From contig CALAKU010000002.1 of assembly GCA_937922925.1 (NCBI GenBank), positions 1-64,000 of the forward strand: a DNA stretch of 64,000 nt, read 5' to 3'. Below, piece by piece: positions 31,262 through 40,098 of the stretch (the first letter of the stretch is position 1; each line of letters opens with the position of its first letter). This DNA is from an uncultured Arenicella sp. Lineage in GTDB: Bacteria; Pseudomonadota; Gammaproteobacteria; Arenicellales; Arenicellaceae. Under the pieces are notes generated by a model. It saw only the letters and a program-made list of their open reading frames with translations, did not search any database and was not told the origin of the DNA. Position numbers and translations under genes: made by a program.

Positions 31262-34200
31262 CTAGAGGGCAGCCATCGCTGTCGCTTCGGCTACATCAAC
31301 GGCGACCAAACGCGACACGCCGGGTTCAGCCATTGTGACCCCCACAAGAATGTCAGCCACTTCCATGGTGATCTTATTATGGGTAATGAACAATAGCTGA
31401 GTCTTCTCGCCCAGTTGCTGTAAAACGCCCGCATAACGTTCCACATTGGCATCGTCCATTGGAGCATCCACCTCGTCGAGTACACAAAATGGTGCCGGGT
31501 TCAGCTCAAAGAAAGCAAACAACAAGGACACCGCCGTAAGCGCTTTCTCGCCGCCAGATAACAAGGCGATCGTACTATTGCGCTTACCCGGTGGGCGGGC
31601 CATGACCCCGACTCCGGTATCGAGCAAGTCGTTACCGGTTAGCTCAAGGTAAGCGCTGCCGCCGCCAAATAGCTTTGGAAAAAACTGCTTAAAGCCTTCG
31701 TTCAAACTGTCAAAGGTTTCTTTAAAACGAGTGCGTGTTTCTTTATCGATTTTGTTGATTGCCGATTCCAGGGTTGCCATAGCCTCAGTCAAATCAGCAT
31801 GTTGCTTATCAAGATAGACTTTACGCTCTTCGCACTCTTCGTATTCTTCAATGGCAACTAAATTGACCGCGCCAATACGCTCGAGTTTCTGCGCTATGTT
31901 CACCAGATGCTGTTCAATCTCATCAACCTTGGCATCTTCTGGCAAGTCTTGCTGGGCTTTGAGCATGTCTTCTTCGCCCAAATTTAACTCTTCAGAAATG
32001 GTATCTCTACGAACCAATAACTCTTGACGCCCCATTCGCACAGACTCTAGATTATCGCGAATGCCTTTGGACTGTCGGTCAAAGCCTAGCCTTTGTTGAT
32101 CGGCATTTTGCATTTGATTTTCAAAGTCTGCCAAATCATTACGTGCCTTTGATAATTCTTTTTCAACTCCCAAGCGATTTTCCAACAAGCCCTGTAATTG
32201 CTCACGTAACCCAGCAGTTGGGTCTTCATCGGTTTCAATAATCGCGGCGAGTTCGGCGCGACGCACGGTTTGCTTCTCTAATTGCTGGCTCAACCGAGCG
32301 ATACTTTCTGTTAATGCCACCAAACTGCTTTGATTGCGCTCTAATTCGATTTGTTTTGCCTGGCGCTCGTCTCTGGCTTGCCGTTCGCTCGCGCGCGCAT
32401 CCTCAAGCGTGGAAACTAATCCGTCTTTCTGCTGACTGAGTTGGTCACGCCGAGCACCAAAGTTGGTGGCCAGCTCACGCGCATCTTCCATCCGTTTTTG
32501 CGCGGTATCGACTTCTTCGCGGGCCTTTGCAAGTTGATCATTCAGCTCTTGTTGCTCGATCAATAGTTGATCTCGCTGTGCCAACAACTCAGCACTTCGT
32601 GCTTCCATACCACTCAATTGATTGTGCAGATCAGTGCGTTTGTGCGATTGATTACGAAAGTCGTTGCGCGCCTGTTCGCGTTGTCGATCGCGCTCTGCGA
32701 TTTGGCTTTGCAAGGATTCGATTTGAGCTTGAATCTTTTGCAAATCGTGGCCTGCCAAATCGACTTTGCCACTCAAACTGTCGATCTGTGCTTCACGTTG
32801 CAATACGCCGCCTTCGGTTTGGTCACTGCCAAACGAAGCCCAGTTAGTGCCAATCCAGCATCCTTCACGTGTAACGATTGATTCGTGAGCGGACAAACGA
32901 TGGCGGTGCTCTAGCGCTTCGGCGACGGTATCTAAGGCATAAACGCCGTGAAACCAACCATCTATGTTGATGTCTTTGGCACTGACTTTATCGGCCAAAC
33001 TCTCCATCGCCTGAGCACCTTGGCTTACTGGCGCAGAGCTTTGATCAACCAGCCATACGCGCCCATCTTTGAAATCGGACAACTCATTGGCATAGCGTTC
33101 AAGCTTTTCTACGGAGATCGCATTAAGTTGCCCACTTAGGACGGTATCGACTGCCAGTTCCCAACCGCGTTTCACTGACAATTGCGAGGCCAAACGTTGA
33201 TTGTCTTTGATGCCACGCATCTGCAACCATTCGTTAACTGCCGTATTGTCCTCGCCGAGCGCCGCCGCTTGCAAAGCTTGCAAAGACTTTAATTGCGCCG
33301 AGTCGTCTTGGAGTTTGTGTCGCACCAAACTGTGCCGTTCGCGACACTCCTCTTGTTCTTTTCTTAGGGACGTAAGACTGCTGTCATGCTCGATCAAACT
33401 GGCTTCGAGTTCGGAACAGGTTTTATCGATGTCGTCGACCGATGTTTTAAGATCTTGAATCTCTTTTACATCGATTTTTTGATCGATGTCATGCAGCGTA
33501 CCAGCGACTTGCTCCAGTCTCTGGCTAAAGTGCTGAATTTGCCGCTCATGTTGTTCTTTTCGTTCAGACTGAACCTCACGTTCTTTTTCAGGGTCGGCGG
33601 CGTCTCGGTTGAGCTGTTCCCATTCTTGTTGCCACTGATCGTATTCAAGGCTGGCTTCTTTAAACCGCGCATTCGCGGCTTCATAGCTGCTGGCCAATTG
33701 TTCGACCAGTGGGGCCAAGGTGATTTTAGCGGCTTCGGATTCGGTCAAGCGAATTTGATCCAGCTCTAAATGCTGGCTTGCCTCACGTTCCGCTTCTTCC
33801 AATCGATCAAACTCTTCACGTTGTTGCTGACGCGTCACTCGTGCGTGTTCTATGGATTGCTCAAGGGCGGCGATTTCGCCCCCTACCGCATAGTAATTTG
33901 CTTGAACCTTATTCAGAATTTCGCTTAGCTCATTCTGATCTTGACGCATGATTTCAATGCGAGATTCAACATCGCGTTGCTCCGACATTCGAGATTCAAA
34001 CTCAGTCTGCAAGCGCTCTAGCTCGACGTCTTTGTCTTTAACCTGCGCGTGCAAAGCAGACCACCGCAAGGTTTTGAGCTGGCCATCAAGCTCACGCTGC
34101 TCCTGCTTAAACGTTTTATAGCGCTCGGCTTCATTGGCTTGACGCTTTAAGCGCCGCAACTGACTCTCTAACTCACCAACAATGTCTTCGACCCGACTCA

Positions 34201-34771
34201 AGTTGTCACGCGTATGGCGAATACGATTCTCGGTCTCGCGGCGACGCTCTTTGTACTTCGATATGCCAGCGGCCTCTTCGATTAAAACTCGCAGATCTTC
34301 AGGTTTGGATTCAACAATTTTGCCAACCATGCCTTGCTCAATGATCGAATAAGAGCGAGGCCCCAAACCGGTACCAAGGAAAATATCTTGAATATCTTTA
34401 CGCCGGCAGCGGTTTTTATTGATGAAATATTTTGACCCACCCTCGCGCACCAATTCTCTCTTGATCGAGATCTCAGCAAACTTGGCATACGAGCCTGGCG
34501 CGGTGCCATCGCTGTTGTCGAAAACTAGCTCAACATACGCGCGATTCACCGGTTTGCGAACCGCGGAACCATTGAAAATGACATCCTCCATGCTGTCGCC
34601 ACGCAGAGTCTTGGCCGACGATTCGCCCATGACCCAGCGAATGGCGTCAATCACATTAGACTTACCGCAGCCGTTCGGGCCGACGATGCCAATTAGATTA
34701 TTTGGGACAGCGACCTTAGTCGTGTCAACGAACGACTTAAAGCCGGATAATTTGATGTGTTTTAAGCGCAT
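31262..34771 (-). CDS. smc: Chromosome segregation protein SMC
   Basis: Chromosome-organising ATPase. 1169 residues: Walker A GPNGCGKSN near residue 35, long coiled coils (about 170-500 and 670-1010), a hinge (about 510-640), and a C-terminal head with the LLSGGEKALTA signature and Walker B CVLDEVDAPMD. It is bacterial SMC, not MukB. Heads the smc-zipA-ligA set. No scpA/scpB in the window. Confidence 0.97.
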   Translation of the reverse strand: MRLKHIKLSGFKSFVDTTKVAVPNNLIGIVGPNGCGKSNVIDAIRWVMGESSAKTLRGDSMEDVIFNGSAVRKPVNRAYVELVFDNSDGTAPGSYAKFAEISIKRELVREGGSKYFINKNRCRRKDIQDIFLGTGLGPRSYSIIEQGMVGKIVESKPEDLRVLIEEAAGISKYKERRRETENRIRHTRDNLSRVEDIVGELESQLRRLKRQANEAERYKTFKQEQRELDGQLKTLRWSALHAQVKDKDVELERLQTEFESRMSEQRDVESRIEIMRQDQNELSEILNKVQANYYAVGGEIAALEQSIEHARVTRQQQREEFDRLEEAEREASQHLELDQIRLTESEAAKITLAPLVEQLASSYEAANARFKEASLEYDQWQQEWEQLNRDAADPEKEREVQSERKEQHERQIQHFSQRLEQVAGTLHDIDQKIDVKEIQDLKTSVDDIDKTCSELEASLIEHDSSLTSLRKEQEECRERHSLVRHKLQDDSAQLKSLQALQAAALGEDNTAVNEWLQMRGIKDNQRLASQLSVKRGWELAVDTVLSGQLNAISVEKLERYANELSDFKDGRVWLVDQSSAPVSQGAQAMESLADKVSAKDINIDGWFHGVYALDTVAEALEHRHRLSAHESIVTREGCWIGTNWASFGSDQTEGGVLQREAQIDSLSGKVDLAGHDLQKIQAQIESLQSQIAERDRQREQARNDFRNQSHKRTDLHNQLSGMEARSAELLAQRDQLLIEQQELNDQLAKAREEVDTAQKRMEDARELATNFGARRDQLSQQKDGLVSTLEDARASERQARDERQAKQIELERNQSSLVALTESIARLSQQLEKQTVRRAELAAIIETDEDPTAGLREQLQGLLENRLGVEKELSKARNDLADFENQMQNADQQRLGFDRQSKGIRDNLESVRMGRQELLVRRDTISEELNLGEEDMLKAQQDLPEDAKVDEIEQHLVNIAQKLERIGAVNLVAIEEYEECEERKVYLDKQHADLTEAMATLESAINKIDKETRTRFKETFDSLNEGFKQFFPKLFGGGSAYLELTGNDLLDTGVGVMARPPGKRNSTIALLSGGEKALTAVSLLFAFFELNPAPFCVLDEVDAPMDDANVERYAGVLQQLGEKTQLLFITHNKITMEVADILVGVTMAEPGVSRLVAVDVAEATAMAAL

Positions 34772-35032
34772 TAATGGCCCATAACCATTCGAGGTCCGGC
34801 ATTTTCGCCGTAGTGTTTAAAGCTACCTTAGCCTGCGTGAACCGCCAACCACCATGACCAAGCAGTAATCTCACTTGAGTCTCAGCCGATGATTGTTTTT
34901 ATCTCGCGCAAATGCAGCCTTTTTCAGTTTAATGTGTAAGATTAGTTTAAAATCGCGGTGGTGAAAACCATTGATTCAGGCATTCGCCCAAATTTCTACT
35001 TTTAACCCTAAAACGACCCAAATAAAGCAACC

Positions 35033-35428
35033 ATGGATCGACCAAATCAACCTTCAAAAGACCTCGTGACGTTCCCCAATCCGGCTCCTGAACGAGACTA
35101 TACAATCCGCATAACCGTGCCAGAGTTTACCTGCCTATGCCCATTGACCGGTCAGCCAGATTTCGCTGATTTTGTGATCGAATATGTGCCTGAGGCAAAA
35201 AATGTCGAACTCAAAGCCCTGAAAATGTATTTTTGGTCTTTTCGCGAGGAAGGCGGTTTCCATGAAAAGTTAACTAATGAAATATTGGCGAAACTGGTAG
35301 AGGCTACCGAGCCGCGCTTTATGCGGCTAACCGCCAACTGGAATGTTCGTGGCGGCATATACACAACGGTGGTTGCTGAACACCAAGCCGAGGGTTGGCA
35401 AGCTCGCAATCCAGTTGTCTTGCCCTAG
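35033..35428 (+). CDS. queF: NADPH-dependent 7-cyano-7-deazaguanine reductase, short type
   Basis: Reduces preQ0 to preQ1 in queuosine synthesis. 131 residues, the single-domain YkvM-like type of Bacillus subtilis rather than the about 280-residue form of E. coli. Nucleophile Cys36 in [13 protein letters not shown], with the acid Asp43. The QueF motif is [12 protein letters not shown] (59-70) and the catalytic-loop segment is GGFHEKL. Divergent from smc over a 261-bp spacer with nothing else recognisable. 28 bp before the dioxygenase gene, probably co-transcribed. Confidence 0.95.
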   Translation: MDRPNQPSKDLVTFPNPAPERDYTIRITVPEFTCLCPLTGQPDFADFVIEYVPEAKNVELKALKMYFWSFREEGGFHEKLTNEILAKLVEATEPRFMRLTANWNVRGGIYTTVVAEHQAEGWQARNPVVLP

Positions 35429-35456
35429 CTAAGCAATAGGCGCTTTTATCAAGCCA

Positions 35457-36227
35457 ATGTCTTTAACTTACGCACAACGACAGCAGTTTAAAATCGATGG
35501 CTATTTAGTTTTGCCAGGGCTTTTAAGTAGGTCTGAAAGCCAAGCATTGCGTGAACTCAGTGAGAAACACTTACGTGAGCGCATCCCACCGTTTGAGCTG
35601 GAAACCAATGTTAAGTATCCCGGAGCACCGGCGAGTCAAGACAGTGACGGAGGCCAGACGATTCGGCGGATTCAAAATGCCGTAAATCGCGCGCCTTTGT
35701 TTTCAGATTACGCGAATCATCCCACCGTCACCGGCAGCATCAAGCAAATATTGGATTCACAAAGCCTGTGGCTCAATCCGAATCATCATAATTGCGTGAT
35801 GACCAAGCAGCCGCAGTTCAGCTCTGAAACACTGTGGCATCGCGATACGCGCTATTGGAATTTTTCCGACAAATATTTGGTGAACGCTTGGTATGCCTTG
35901 GGCCAGGAGCAAATTGCCAATGGAGCAATGAAAATTTTACCGGGCTCGCATCGTTGGGAGGTCAGAGATCAAGCCTTGGATTCGGATCAATTTTTGAAAC
36001 TAGAACACCCTGATAATACTTATCGATTGCGCACTGCGCGAACCGTCGAATTAGATCAGGGCGATGTCTTGCTGTTTAGTGCGCATTGTTTTCATGCCGC
36101 CGGTCGAAACACGACCGATGAGGCCAAATTTTCTATGGTCTTTACCTATCATGGTGACCACACAAAACCATTGCCCGGCACAGTTTCTGCGCGAGCCGAC
36201 GAGATCAAGTTAGGCCAGCGTAAGTAG
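35457..36227 (+). CDS. Phytanoyl-CoA dioxygenase (PhyH) family protein
   Basis: Predicted Fe(II)/2-oxoglutarate-dependent oxygenase, substrate unknown. 256 residues with a jelly-roll pattern. The facial triad is visible as His128-x-Asp130 (WHRD) and distal His210 or His213 (SAHCFHAAGRN), with a basic residue nearby to hold 2-oxoglutarate. No signal peptide. 28 bp after queF; a link to tRNA modification is only a guess from this spacing. Convergent with recR. Confidence 0.85.
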   Translation: MSLTYAQRQQFKIDGYLVLPGLLSRSESQALRELSEKHLRERIPPFELETNVKYPGAPASQDSDGGQTIRRIQNAVNRAPLFSDYANHPTVTGSIKQILDSQSLWLNPNHHNCVMTKQPQFSSETLWHRDTRYWNFSDKYLVNAWYALGQEQIANGAMKILPGSHRWEVRDQALDSDQFLKLEHPDNTYRLRTARTVELDQGDVLLFSAHCFHAAGRNTTDEAKFSMVFTYHGDHTKPLPGTVSARADEIKLGQRK

Positions 36228-36282
36228 ACATTAAATAGCAACCAAAAACCGTAGCCTAATTCGACAAGAGACCGATTCGTCT

Positions 36283-36921
36283 TTAATCGGCTTTTCGACG
36301 ATCTTTGAACGCCGCCGCAAGAGTGCTTTGGTCCATATATTCCAGCTCGCCGCCCACCGGCACTCCTCGTGCCAATCGGCTTACACTCACTTCGTATTCG
36401 CCTAATAATTGCTGTGTGTAATCGGCTGTGGCCTCGCCCTCAGGCGTTATATTCGTCGCAATGACGACTTCACGTATTTCGTTAGTTTGCACTAAGTGCG
36501 CGAGGCGCTTGAAGGCTAGCTTTTCTGGGCCAACTCCTTCTAGTGGTGACAGTCGGCCCATCAATACAAAGTAGAGCCCTTGATGTGCGCCAACTTGCTC
36601 TAAGGCCTGCAAATCTGCTGGCGTTTCGACCACGCACAATAGGCCAGAGTCGCGTTTCGAAGAGCTGCAAATTGAACAAAGCGGTGTTTCGCTAAAATTA
36701 TTGCATCGCTGACAAGTAATGACTCGATCAAGTGCATTATTAAGCGCATCCGCAATAGCGCGCGCGCCTTGTCGATCTCGCTCCATTAAATGGAAAGCCA
36801 TGCGCTGCGCGTTTTTTGGGCCCACGCCCGGCAAGACTCGCAACGATTCCTTGAGTGCATCAATGGCACTTAAGCCCAAGGAAGCGACCGCAGAATTTGG
36901 CTTTGAGGATGAACTGGTCAC
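36283..36921 (-). CDS. recR: Recombination protein RecR
   Basis: RecFOR-pathway protein that helps load RecA at gaps. 212 residues: N-terminal helix-hairpin-helix (LPGVGPKNAQRMAF), a four-Cys zinc motif (CQRCNN...CSIC) and a TOPRIM domain with GEATADY and the GVPVGGELEYMD end. The likely start is GTG, six bases after the ybaB stop. Standard dnaX-ybaB-recR order. Confidence 0.95.
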   Translation of the reverse strand: MTSSSSKPNSAVASLGLSAIDALKESLRVLPGVGPKNAQRMAFHLMERDRQGARAIADALNNALDRVITCQRCNNFSETPLCSICSSSKRDSGLLCVVETPADLQALEQVGAHQGLYFVLMGRLSPLEGVGPEKLAFKRLAHLVQTNEIREVVIATNITPEGEATADYTQQLLGEYEVSVSRLARGVPVGGELEYMDQSTLAAAFKDRRKAD

Positions 36922-36927
36922 AATAAC

Positions 36928-37254
36928 TTAAAACGGCATTTTCATACCGGGAATATTTAAACCGCCAGCGAGACCAGACATTTTTTCTTGTTGGGCTTTT
37001 TCGGCTTTGCGCACCGCATCGTTCATGGCGGCGGCAATTAGGTCTTCAAGAATCTCTTTATCGTCTACATCACCTAAAAGCTCAGGGTCGATGCTCACAC
37101 TTTTAACATCGTGACGGCAGGTCATGGTCAATCGCACCATTCCGCCGCCTGACTCACCTTGCACCTCAATGTTTGCCAATTCCGCCTGCGCCTTCTGCAT
37201 GTTTTCCTGCATGGCCTGCGCTTGCTTCATTATGTTTCCTAGTCCACCTTTCAT
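36928..37254 (-). CDS. ybaB: YbaB/EbfC nucleoid-associated protein
   Basis: Small DNA-binding protein. 108 residues with the family pattern: [23 protein letters not shown], then a central beta segment ([17 protein letters not shown]) and a helical end with a Gly/Met-rich tail (NIPGMKMPF). GAGG lies eight bases before the ATG. Between dnaX and recR. The 194-bp spacer to dnaX shows nothing notable. Confidence 0.95.
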   Translation of the reverse strand: MKGGLGNIMKQAQAMQENMQKAQAELANIEVQGESGGGMVRLTMTCRHDVKSVSIDPELLGDVDDKEILEDLIAAAMNDAVRKAEKAQQEKMSGLAGGLNIPGMKMPF

Positions 37255-37448
37255 AACCTATTCCTCACAATGTCTGAGACTCGCCCTACTCTGCCATTCG
37301 CATTAGTGACGGGCTTTCAATATTACTTATTACGTTTGTTGATTTCGCATTGTCGTATAGACAAAGAGTCAGCTTTTTACTTTCAAGACACATTATACCC
37401 AAGGCTTGAGCGAATAATGTCGCCGGCTGCGTGTTGAAGTGAGCCACC

Positions 37449-39314
37449 TTAACCCGGCTTTATCGAATTTTCGTTCAAGGTTGCACCGAACTCAGAGATG
37501 ATTGCTTTGACACCTGGATCGTTTTGTAAACTTTGTTTGGTCTGTTCGAACTGTTCATGCCCAAGGCGCTGTAAGCACTCGGTAGGGGTTTCCTTATCCG
37601 ATTCTTCAAACTCGAGCTCAATTTTAATGGCTCGCCGTAGCTGTTCACCAACGGCTTTTTCAACCTGCTCTAAGCGCTCTGGCTTGTAGAGATACTTTAG
37701 GCTCGGCAACAAAGCCAATTCAATTGTATGTTCCCCAAGCCTCTCGCAGGCGCAATTCATCGCCAGCTCTCGAATAAAACCTTGAATCCCAGTTTGTTCA
37801 ATTAACTCGCCCCACTCATTATTTCCTGCCAAAGTAATCGCGACCGAACTGGGTTGATCCTGCTGCTTAGCTTCGTTTGCAGGGCTAGCATTAGAATCAT
37901 CAATCTTTGGAACCGGCGGGTTTTGTGTATGCGCATAATTCGGCGGCGCGCTTACCGCAGAAGAAGGCGCTTGCGGCGCAGCCGGTGTTGCCGAATTTGT
38001 TGATGCCTGTGTTGGCGTCGAAGCGACAGCCACGTCTGATGCAGCCTCAACACTCTTAGACGCACTCGAGGCGCTTTCAGGTTGAGACAAAACGGTTGGA
38101 GATTCCGTTGAAGCTAAGGTGGACTGGCTGCTGGTTGAGGCTAAGGTAAGCTGGCTACTGGAAGAAACTGAGGCCGAAGCCGAGGCTTCAGATTGGCTCT
38201 CAACTTGGTTTGATCCAAGCGATGGCCCATTACTCAGTTCAAATGCCAACATTCGCAGCATGGCCATCTCAAAACCAACTCGCAGGCTAGGAGCCAAATC
38301 GATATCGCGCTTTGAATGCAGGCCAATTTGATAGAACAATTGTAATTGCTCTGGAGAAAGCGATTCGGCTATTTGTTTCAGCCAAGGCGTCGGCGCATCA
38401 CTGTTGCCAAACGCCGTTGGGGCAACGTGCAAAATTGATATTTGGTGTAATTGCATCAACACCTCATCCAATGCACTCGCAAAGTCAACAGCGTGATCCG
38501 CCATATCGGCTACCACGTTTAGCACAATATCGGCATCGCGCTCTAAGAGCGCGCTGATAATGGCTTGAGTATGTTCGCTTTTAATGGTGCCCAACATAGA
38601 CTCAATTGCCGCCGTTTTAACACCATCGCTGCCTTGAGCAATGGCTTGATCAAGCAGGCTTAGACCATCGCGCATACTGCCGTCGGCAGCCTTCGCTAAT
38701 AGCCCAAGAGCGGCTTGCTCAAATTGAATCTCTTCGGCCACCAAAATCTTATGCAATTGGTTTTCAATTTGCTCAGGGCGCATTGCTCGCAGATTAAATT
38801 GCAAACAACGAGACAGCACCGTAACTGGCATCTTTTGCGGATCAGTCGTGGCGAACAAGAACTTGACGTGTTCGGGCGGTTCTTCGAGTGTTTTAAGCAG
38901 CGCATTAAAACTATGACCTGACAACATGTGCACTTCGTCGATCAGGTAAATTTTGTAGTTGCCTGAGGTTGGAGCGTAATGAACGTTCTCGAGGAGTTCT
39001 CTGGTGTCTTCGACTTTGGTGCGCGACGCCGCATCGACTTCAATTAGATCAACAAAACGTCCCTCATCAATAGATTGACAGGTTCCGCACTGCTGGCAAG
39101 GCTCGGCACTGGTACCTTGCTCGCAATTTAACGACTTAGCAAAAATTCGTGCCAGCGTGGTTTTGCCAACACCACGCGTGCCAGTAAACAAAAATGCATG
39201 ATGCACTCGACCACTATCCAACGCATTGGACAAGGCCTGCACAACATGGGTTTGACCAACAACCTCAGCAAAACGTTTGGGCCGCCATTTACGCGCTAAA
39301 GCAAGATATGCCAT
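37449..39314 (-). CDS. dnaX: DNA polymerase III subunit tau
   Basis: Clamp-loader ATPase and organiser of the replisome. 621 residues from ATG 39314 (MAYLALARKWRPKRF, the family N-terminus); a longer frame adds 21 hydrophobic residues without homology. Walker A GTRGVGKTT (45-53), a zinc-binding Cys cluster (CEQ...CQQCGTC), DEVHMLS, then a Ser/Thr/Ala-rich linker (about 370-490) and the tau C-terminal domain. No AAAAAAG-type slippery heptamer was found, so a gamma product by frameshift is not evident. Confidence 0.95.
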   Translation of the reverse strand: MAYLALARKWRPKRFAEVVGQTHVVQALSNALDSGRVHHAFLFTGTRGVGKTTLARIFAKSLNCEQGTSAEPCQQCGTCQSIDEGRFVDLIEVDAASRTKVEDTRELLENVHYAPTSGNYKIYLIDEVHMLSGHSFNALLKTLEEPPEHVKFLFATTDPQKMPVTVLSRCLQFNLRAMRPEQIENQLHKILVAEEIQFEQAALGLLAKAADGSMRDGLSLLDQAIAQGSDGVKTAAIESMLGTIKSEHTQAIISALLERDADIVLNVVADMADHAVDFASALDEVLMQLHQISILHVAPTAFGNSDAPTPWLKQIAESLSPEQLQLFYQIGLHSKRDIDLAPSLRVGFEMAMLRMLAFELSNGPSLGSNQVESQSEASASASVSSSSQLTLASTSSQSTLASTESPTVLSQPESASSASKSVEAASDVAVASTPTQASTNSATPAAPQAPSSAVSAPPNYAHTQNPPVPKIDDSNASPANEAKQQDQPSSVAITLAGNNEWGELIEQTGIQGFIRELAMNCACERLGEHTIELALLPSLKYLYKPERLEQVEKAVGEQLRRAIKIELEFEESDKETPTECLQRLGHEQFEQTKQSLQNDPGVKAIISEFGATLNENSIKPG

Positions 39315-39516
39315 CGAAAAAGGAAGAATAATAAATTCAATAGAAACTATAGCAGGAAGCCAAAAGATTAAAAGCATTCATCAAGGCCTAAAACCAAATC
39401 CAATGGTAAAAGCCGCCGTTCTTAGTGCTGAATCTAGCCACGACAAGGCAAAAAGAATAAGCAACTTAGCGCCGATCAGAACCACAAACGCTAATATTCG
39501 ACAGGAAAAATTCCAA

Positions 39517-39811
39517 AAAAATGAAACCAGCCCTGAGCTCGAGTCGCCGAAGCGACTAATGTTGCGAAGCGGAATTTGAACGAATACAGCCCTGAGCACG
39601 GATCGCCGAGGCGGCTAATGTTGCTAAGCAACATTTGAACGAATACAGCCCCGAGCGCGGATCGCCAAGACGACTAATGTGGCGAAGCGGGATTTGAACG
39701 AATACAGCTCTCTGCGCGGATAGCCGAGGTGACCAATGTTGCGGAGCGAAATTTGAACGAATACAGCCCTGAGCGCGGATCGCCAAGGCGATCAATTTCG
39801 CAAAGCGAAAT
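39517..39811. repeat. 59-bp tandem repeat array with paired hairpins
   Basis: Four contiguous 59-bp units (39576, 39635, 39694, 39753) plus a unit at 39517-39575 diverged at its left end; a further 10-base stub follows. Each begins ttgaacgaatacagc and holds two hairpins in fixed register. Hairpin A occupies unit bases 26-41, and hairpin B runs from base 42 into the next unit. A is perfect in the first and last unit, B in the second and last, with different but complementary arms. There are no unique spacers and no convincing reading frame. The array starts five bases beyond the SRP RNA T-tail. The remaining 200 bp up to dnaX shows nothing notable. Confidence 0.93.
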
Positions 39812-39826
39812 TTGAACGAACAAAAA

Positions 39827-39931
39827 GTGACGACTAACCCGATCACGGCACCCGAATCAACTGCTGCGGCTGCTCCCTTCCGGGCCTGACCGGGTTCACA
39901 ATTTATCGCCACCGTGGAGACTAGCCGTCAC
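39827..39931 (-). ncRNA. ffs: Signal recognition particle RNA, 4.5S type
   Basis: RNA component of the SRP that binds Ffh and targets membrane proteins. The universally conserved core is seen on the minus strand as GGTCAGG-CCCGGAAGG-GAGCAGCC, with the GGAA tetraloop and the asymmetric loop. The ends pair (GTGACGGCTAG with TTAGTCGTCAC), giving a single rod of about 105 nt, followed by five T as terminator (39826-39822). No Alu domain, as in other gammaproteobacteria. Adjacent to dnaX, a common location. Ends are set by the pairing and may be off by a few bases. Confidence 0.95.
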
Positions 39932-39939
39932 CGACGCGC

Positions 39940-39945
39940 AGTATA
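39940..39945 (-). promoter_or_regulatory. -10 element of the SRP RNA promoter
   Basis: Minus-strand TATACT followed by the GC-rich discriminator gcgcgtcg and then the predicted 5' G. A GC-rich discriminator is typical of stable-RNA promoters under stringent control. No good -35 hexamer was seen at 16-18 bp. Confidence 0.6.
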
Positions 39946-40098
39946 CCCAAAGGCGTTTGGTGACTCTAGTTTCTTTGACTGTTTTGTGGGTTCTTTTGTC
40001 GAGCTAACGCCGCGTTAAATTTTACTAAGGCTATCTATAAATTAAAAAAATCGTCTATTATTGACGGCCATCATCCCGTACAAAAAGAAGCCTTATCA

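Noticed and set aside
36272-36290. Terminator after the PhyH-family gene
   Set aside because: Stem of only six pairs, overlapping the recR stop, and followed by CTTTTCG rather than a T-run.
37449-38300. Programmed frameshift for a DnaX gamma subunit
   Set aside because: No A-AAA-AAG-type heptamer was found; the only A-rich run is GAAAAAG near the C-terminus.
39381-39599. 72-codon hydrophobic minus-strand frame between the repeats and dnaX
   Set aside because: Overlaps the repeat array, has no ribosome site and no recognisable motif; hydrophobicity follows from T-rich DNA.
39517-39811. CRISPR array
   Set aside because: Units are contiguous 59-mers with no unique spacers, and no cas genes are nearby.
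39556-39912. Minus-strand open frame across the repeats and ffs
   Set aside because: Encodes only translated repeat units and overlaps a clear SRP RNA; no ribosome site or family pattern.
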